Shown: piece by piece, positions 5,580 through 6,934 of the stretch
How the letters are laid out: each line of letters starts with the position of its first letter
Position numbering within the stretch: position 1 is the first letter of the stretch
Origin: a bacterium
Lineage (GTDB): Bacteria; Patescibacteriota; Gracilibacteria; UBA1369; LOWO2-01-FULL-3
Length of the DNA: 6,934 bases
NCBI GenBank assembly: GCA_027622635.1
Contig: JAQBYK010000060.1
Coordinates: forward strand, 1 to 6,934
Direction: 5' to 3'
The notes under the pieces: generated by a model
The model's input: only the letters and a program-made list of their open reading frames with translations
Databases searched by the model: none
What the model was told of the DNA's origin: nothing
Program-made: the position numbers and the translations under genes

Positions 5580-6347
5580 ATGGCAAAGAAAAAAGTTACA
5601 AAGACAAAGGCAAAAAAAAGAAAAATAACGTCTCATGATACTCATTTTTTGAGTGTTTTATTGTTGTTTGTAGGGTTTTCCGTGTATGCGATTAGTTCAT
5701 TTATGAATTCGACTAACAATTATATTGACCAGGTTTTGACAGACGTTTTGAGTAGTGATGGAATTGTTGTTCAGGTAGATATGGATAACCCATTTTCAGA
5801 TGTACCTGGTAATGCCGGTTACGCAGATGCCGTGATTGCTTTGTATTATGATGGTGTTATTGGCGGGTACAATGATGGTACTTTTAGGCCTGACAATAGT
5901 GTTACCAGAGCAGAATTTTCAAAAATGCTGGTTGAAGTTAATGATTTTGATTATACCGATATTCCTTCAGATATTTTGTCCAATTGTTTCACGGATGTTA
6001 AGGATTTGCCTGACCATTGGTATGCACCTGCTGTTTGTGCCGCCAAGAATCAAGGTTGGGTTAAGGGATATGGGAGTGGCGAATTTGGTCCAAATCAAAA
6101 TATAAATAAGGCTGAAGCATTAACTATAGTGCTTAATGCATTCGATTTTGAAGTTCCCGATGGGGCGTCAGTTGAAAAAAATCCTTACGATGATGTTGGA
6201 AACGAATGGTTCAGAGGTGTTGCTTATAGCGCAAGATCTGAAGGATTAATTCCTCAGGCCGGATTGTTCAATGCCGGTAGCTCTATGACCAGAGGAGAAA
6301 TTGCCAGGATTATTTATAAGGCTATGGAGGCAAAAGATATGCTGTAG
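5580..6347 (+). CDS. Membrane-anchored protein with three SLH domains
   Basis: This 255-residue envelope protein starts with a very basic tail (nine Lys/Arg in residues 3-15). A hydrophobic segment at about 23-42 follows and is either a signal anchor or a signal peptide with a possible V-Y-A cleavage site ending at 37. Three S-layer-homology domains follow. SLH1 (about 70-118) has motif TRAE at 109-112, SLH2 (about 137-187) has the weaker NKAE at 176-179, and SLH3 (about 202-249) has TRGE at 237-240. Three SLH repeats normally form one unit that binds secondary cell-wall polymers in Gram-positive bacteria. C136 and C153 bracket the start of SLH2 and could form a disulfide outside the cell. 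There is no separate effector domain, so the protein may act as a wall-to-membrane tether. The start lies 5 nt after the AI-2E stop, with no Shine-Dalgarno and no good -10, which suggests translational coupling. The stop is TAG, and the last 26 bp overlap the convergent LTD gene. Confidence 0.93.
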   Translation: MAKKKVTKTKAKKRKITSHDTHFLSVLLLFVGFSVYAISSFMNSTNNYIDQVLTDVLSSDGIVVQVDMDNPFSDVPGNAGYADAVIALYYDGVIGGYNDGTFRPDNSVTRAEFSKMLVEVNDFDYTDIPSDILSNCFTDVKDLPDHWYAPAVCAAKNQGWVKGYGSGEFGPNQNINKAEALTIVLNAFDFEVPDGASVEKNPYDDVGNEWFRGVAYSARSEGLIPQAGLFNAGSSMTRGEIARIIYKAMEAKDML

Positions 6348-6934
6348 TTGCTAGAGGAATAGTTAATACTAAACAGTATATAAGCCAGTTTTCACGTATT
6401 CGCCGATTTTTTAGTTGCTTTGGATTTTGTATTTCGAAGTCCAGGAGTATGGATTTATTTTCTTTTTCTAATGTTGAAACATTTAAGTTTAAAGGCTTTT
6501 TAGATATGGCGGTGAGTAACGTTTCTTGATTTTGATTTACTTTGTATTGATTTAGGAATTCTTCAATTGTGAGTATTGATGCTTGCAATTTGCCGTTGTT
6601 TTTGTTTTTGCTTGGAGATGCCCAGTTCCAATCTTTGCTTATTTTACTAAAACTTTGTCCACTTGGAGCTTTTTTATAGCTTACTTCTTCGATTATTTTT
6701 CCTTCCGGATTTATCAATTGAATATGGTCTTCCTTGTTTCGTAGGGTGATTTTCAAATCATCAATTGTAATCTGGCTATTTGCTTGGATTTTTTTACCTT
6801 TAATTGTATGTGTTTTATTATTTGTAATTTGCCAATTTTCTAAATTTACTGTCTCATTGCTTGTATTCTGAAGTTCTATCCATTCCTTGTTTTTGTCGCT
6901 TCCATCCGGATTTGGCATTATTTCGCTTAATTCA
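6322..6934 (-). CDS. Lamin-tail-domain protein with C-terminal hydrophobic helix, 5' end outside window
   Basis: The frame is open to the right edge, so the true start is not visible. The ATG at 6918 is internal: the codons before it read E-L-S-E-I, and ELSEIMPNPDGSDKNKEWIE is the classic opening strand of a lamin tail domain (Pfam PF00932). At least 203 residues are present. The domain runs from the edge through NLENWQI and ends near WNWASPS. A linker of about 75 residues follows, then a hydrophobic helix (WLIYCLVLTIPLATTAYLLPP) at the extreme C-terminus, preceded by a basic patch (KNRRIREN). Bacterial LTD proteins are usually secreted or surface proteins; their ligand here is unknown. The basic patch lies on the N-terminal side of the helix, the reverse of a typical surface anchor. 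A signal peptide, if there is one, would be upstream of the window. The stop is TAG at 6322-6324, inside the end of the convergent SLH gene. Confidence 0.87.
   Translation of the reverse strand, partial: ELSEIMPNPDGSDKNKEWIELQNTSNETVNLENWQITNNKTHTIKGKKIQANSQITIDDLKITLRNKEDHIQLINPEGKIIEEVSYKKAPSGQSFSKISKDWNWASPSKNKNNGKLQASILTIEEFLNQYKVNQNQETLLTAISKKPLNLNVSTLEKENKSILLDFEIQNPKQLKNRRIRENWLIYCLVLTIPLATTAYLLPP

Noticed and set aside
6916..6918. ATG at 6918 as the start of the LTD gene
   Set aside because: The frame remains open to the window edge and the five codons before it complete the conserved first strand of the domain (ELSEIMPNP).

Overview
This AT-rich window looks like a chromosomal piece of a Patescibacteria (candidate phyla radiation) bacterium, perhaps from the Peregrinibacteria/Gracilibacteria side. 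The assignment is inferred from gene content: a cysteine-rich double zinc-ribbon protein of a type I associate with these genomes, a soluble VirD4/TraG-like ATPase, an S-layer-homology (SLH) protein with a cysteine pair, and a lamin-tail-domain (LTD) protein. Long frames without in-frame TGA indicate that TGA is not read as glycine here, which argues against Gracilibacteria/Absconditabacteria proper. No rRNA, tRNA, CRISPR array or insertion sequence was seen.

Layout. (1) 27-368, minus: a small coiled-coil protein with a C-terminal membrane helix, carrying a 21-bp tandem repeat. (2) 369-564: a divergent intergenic region with one promoter facing each way and two inverted repeats between them. 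(3) 565-2142, plus: a Cys-rich protein with a zinc ribbon at each end and ten cysteines spaced exactly three residues apart. (4) 2194-4419, plus: a VirD4/TraG-like P-loop ATPase without a membrane anchor. (5) 4456-5574 and 5580-6347, plus: an AI-2E-family membrane protein and an SLH protein 5 nt apart, probably one operon. (6) 6322 to the right edge, minus: an LTD protein whose 5' end lies outside the window and whose 3' end overlaps the SLH gene tail to tail.

The most notable signal is shared by all four genes that begin a transcription unit. Each has a near-consensus -10 hexamer ending 6-7 nt before its ATG, and none has a Shine-Dalgarno sequence. Transcription would therefore start at or next to the A of the ATG, giving leaderless mRNAs. 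The fifth visible start (the SLH gene) also has no Shine-Dalgarno and probably depends on coupling to the gene before it.

The genes do not form a recognisable single pathway. Envelope functions dominate (membrane transporter, SLH protein, LTD protein, membrane-tailed coiled coil). The ATPase has no other secretion or conjugation gene next to it, and the function of the Cys-rich protein is unknown.
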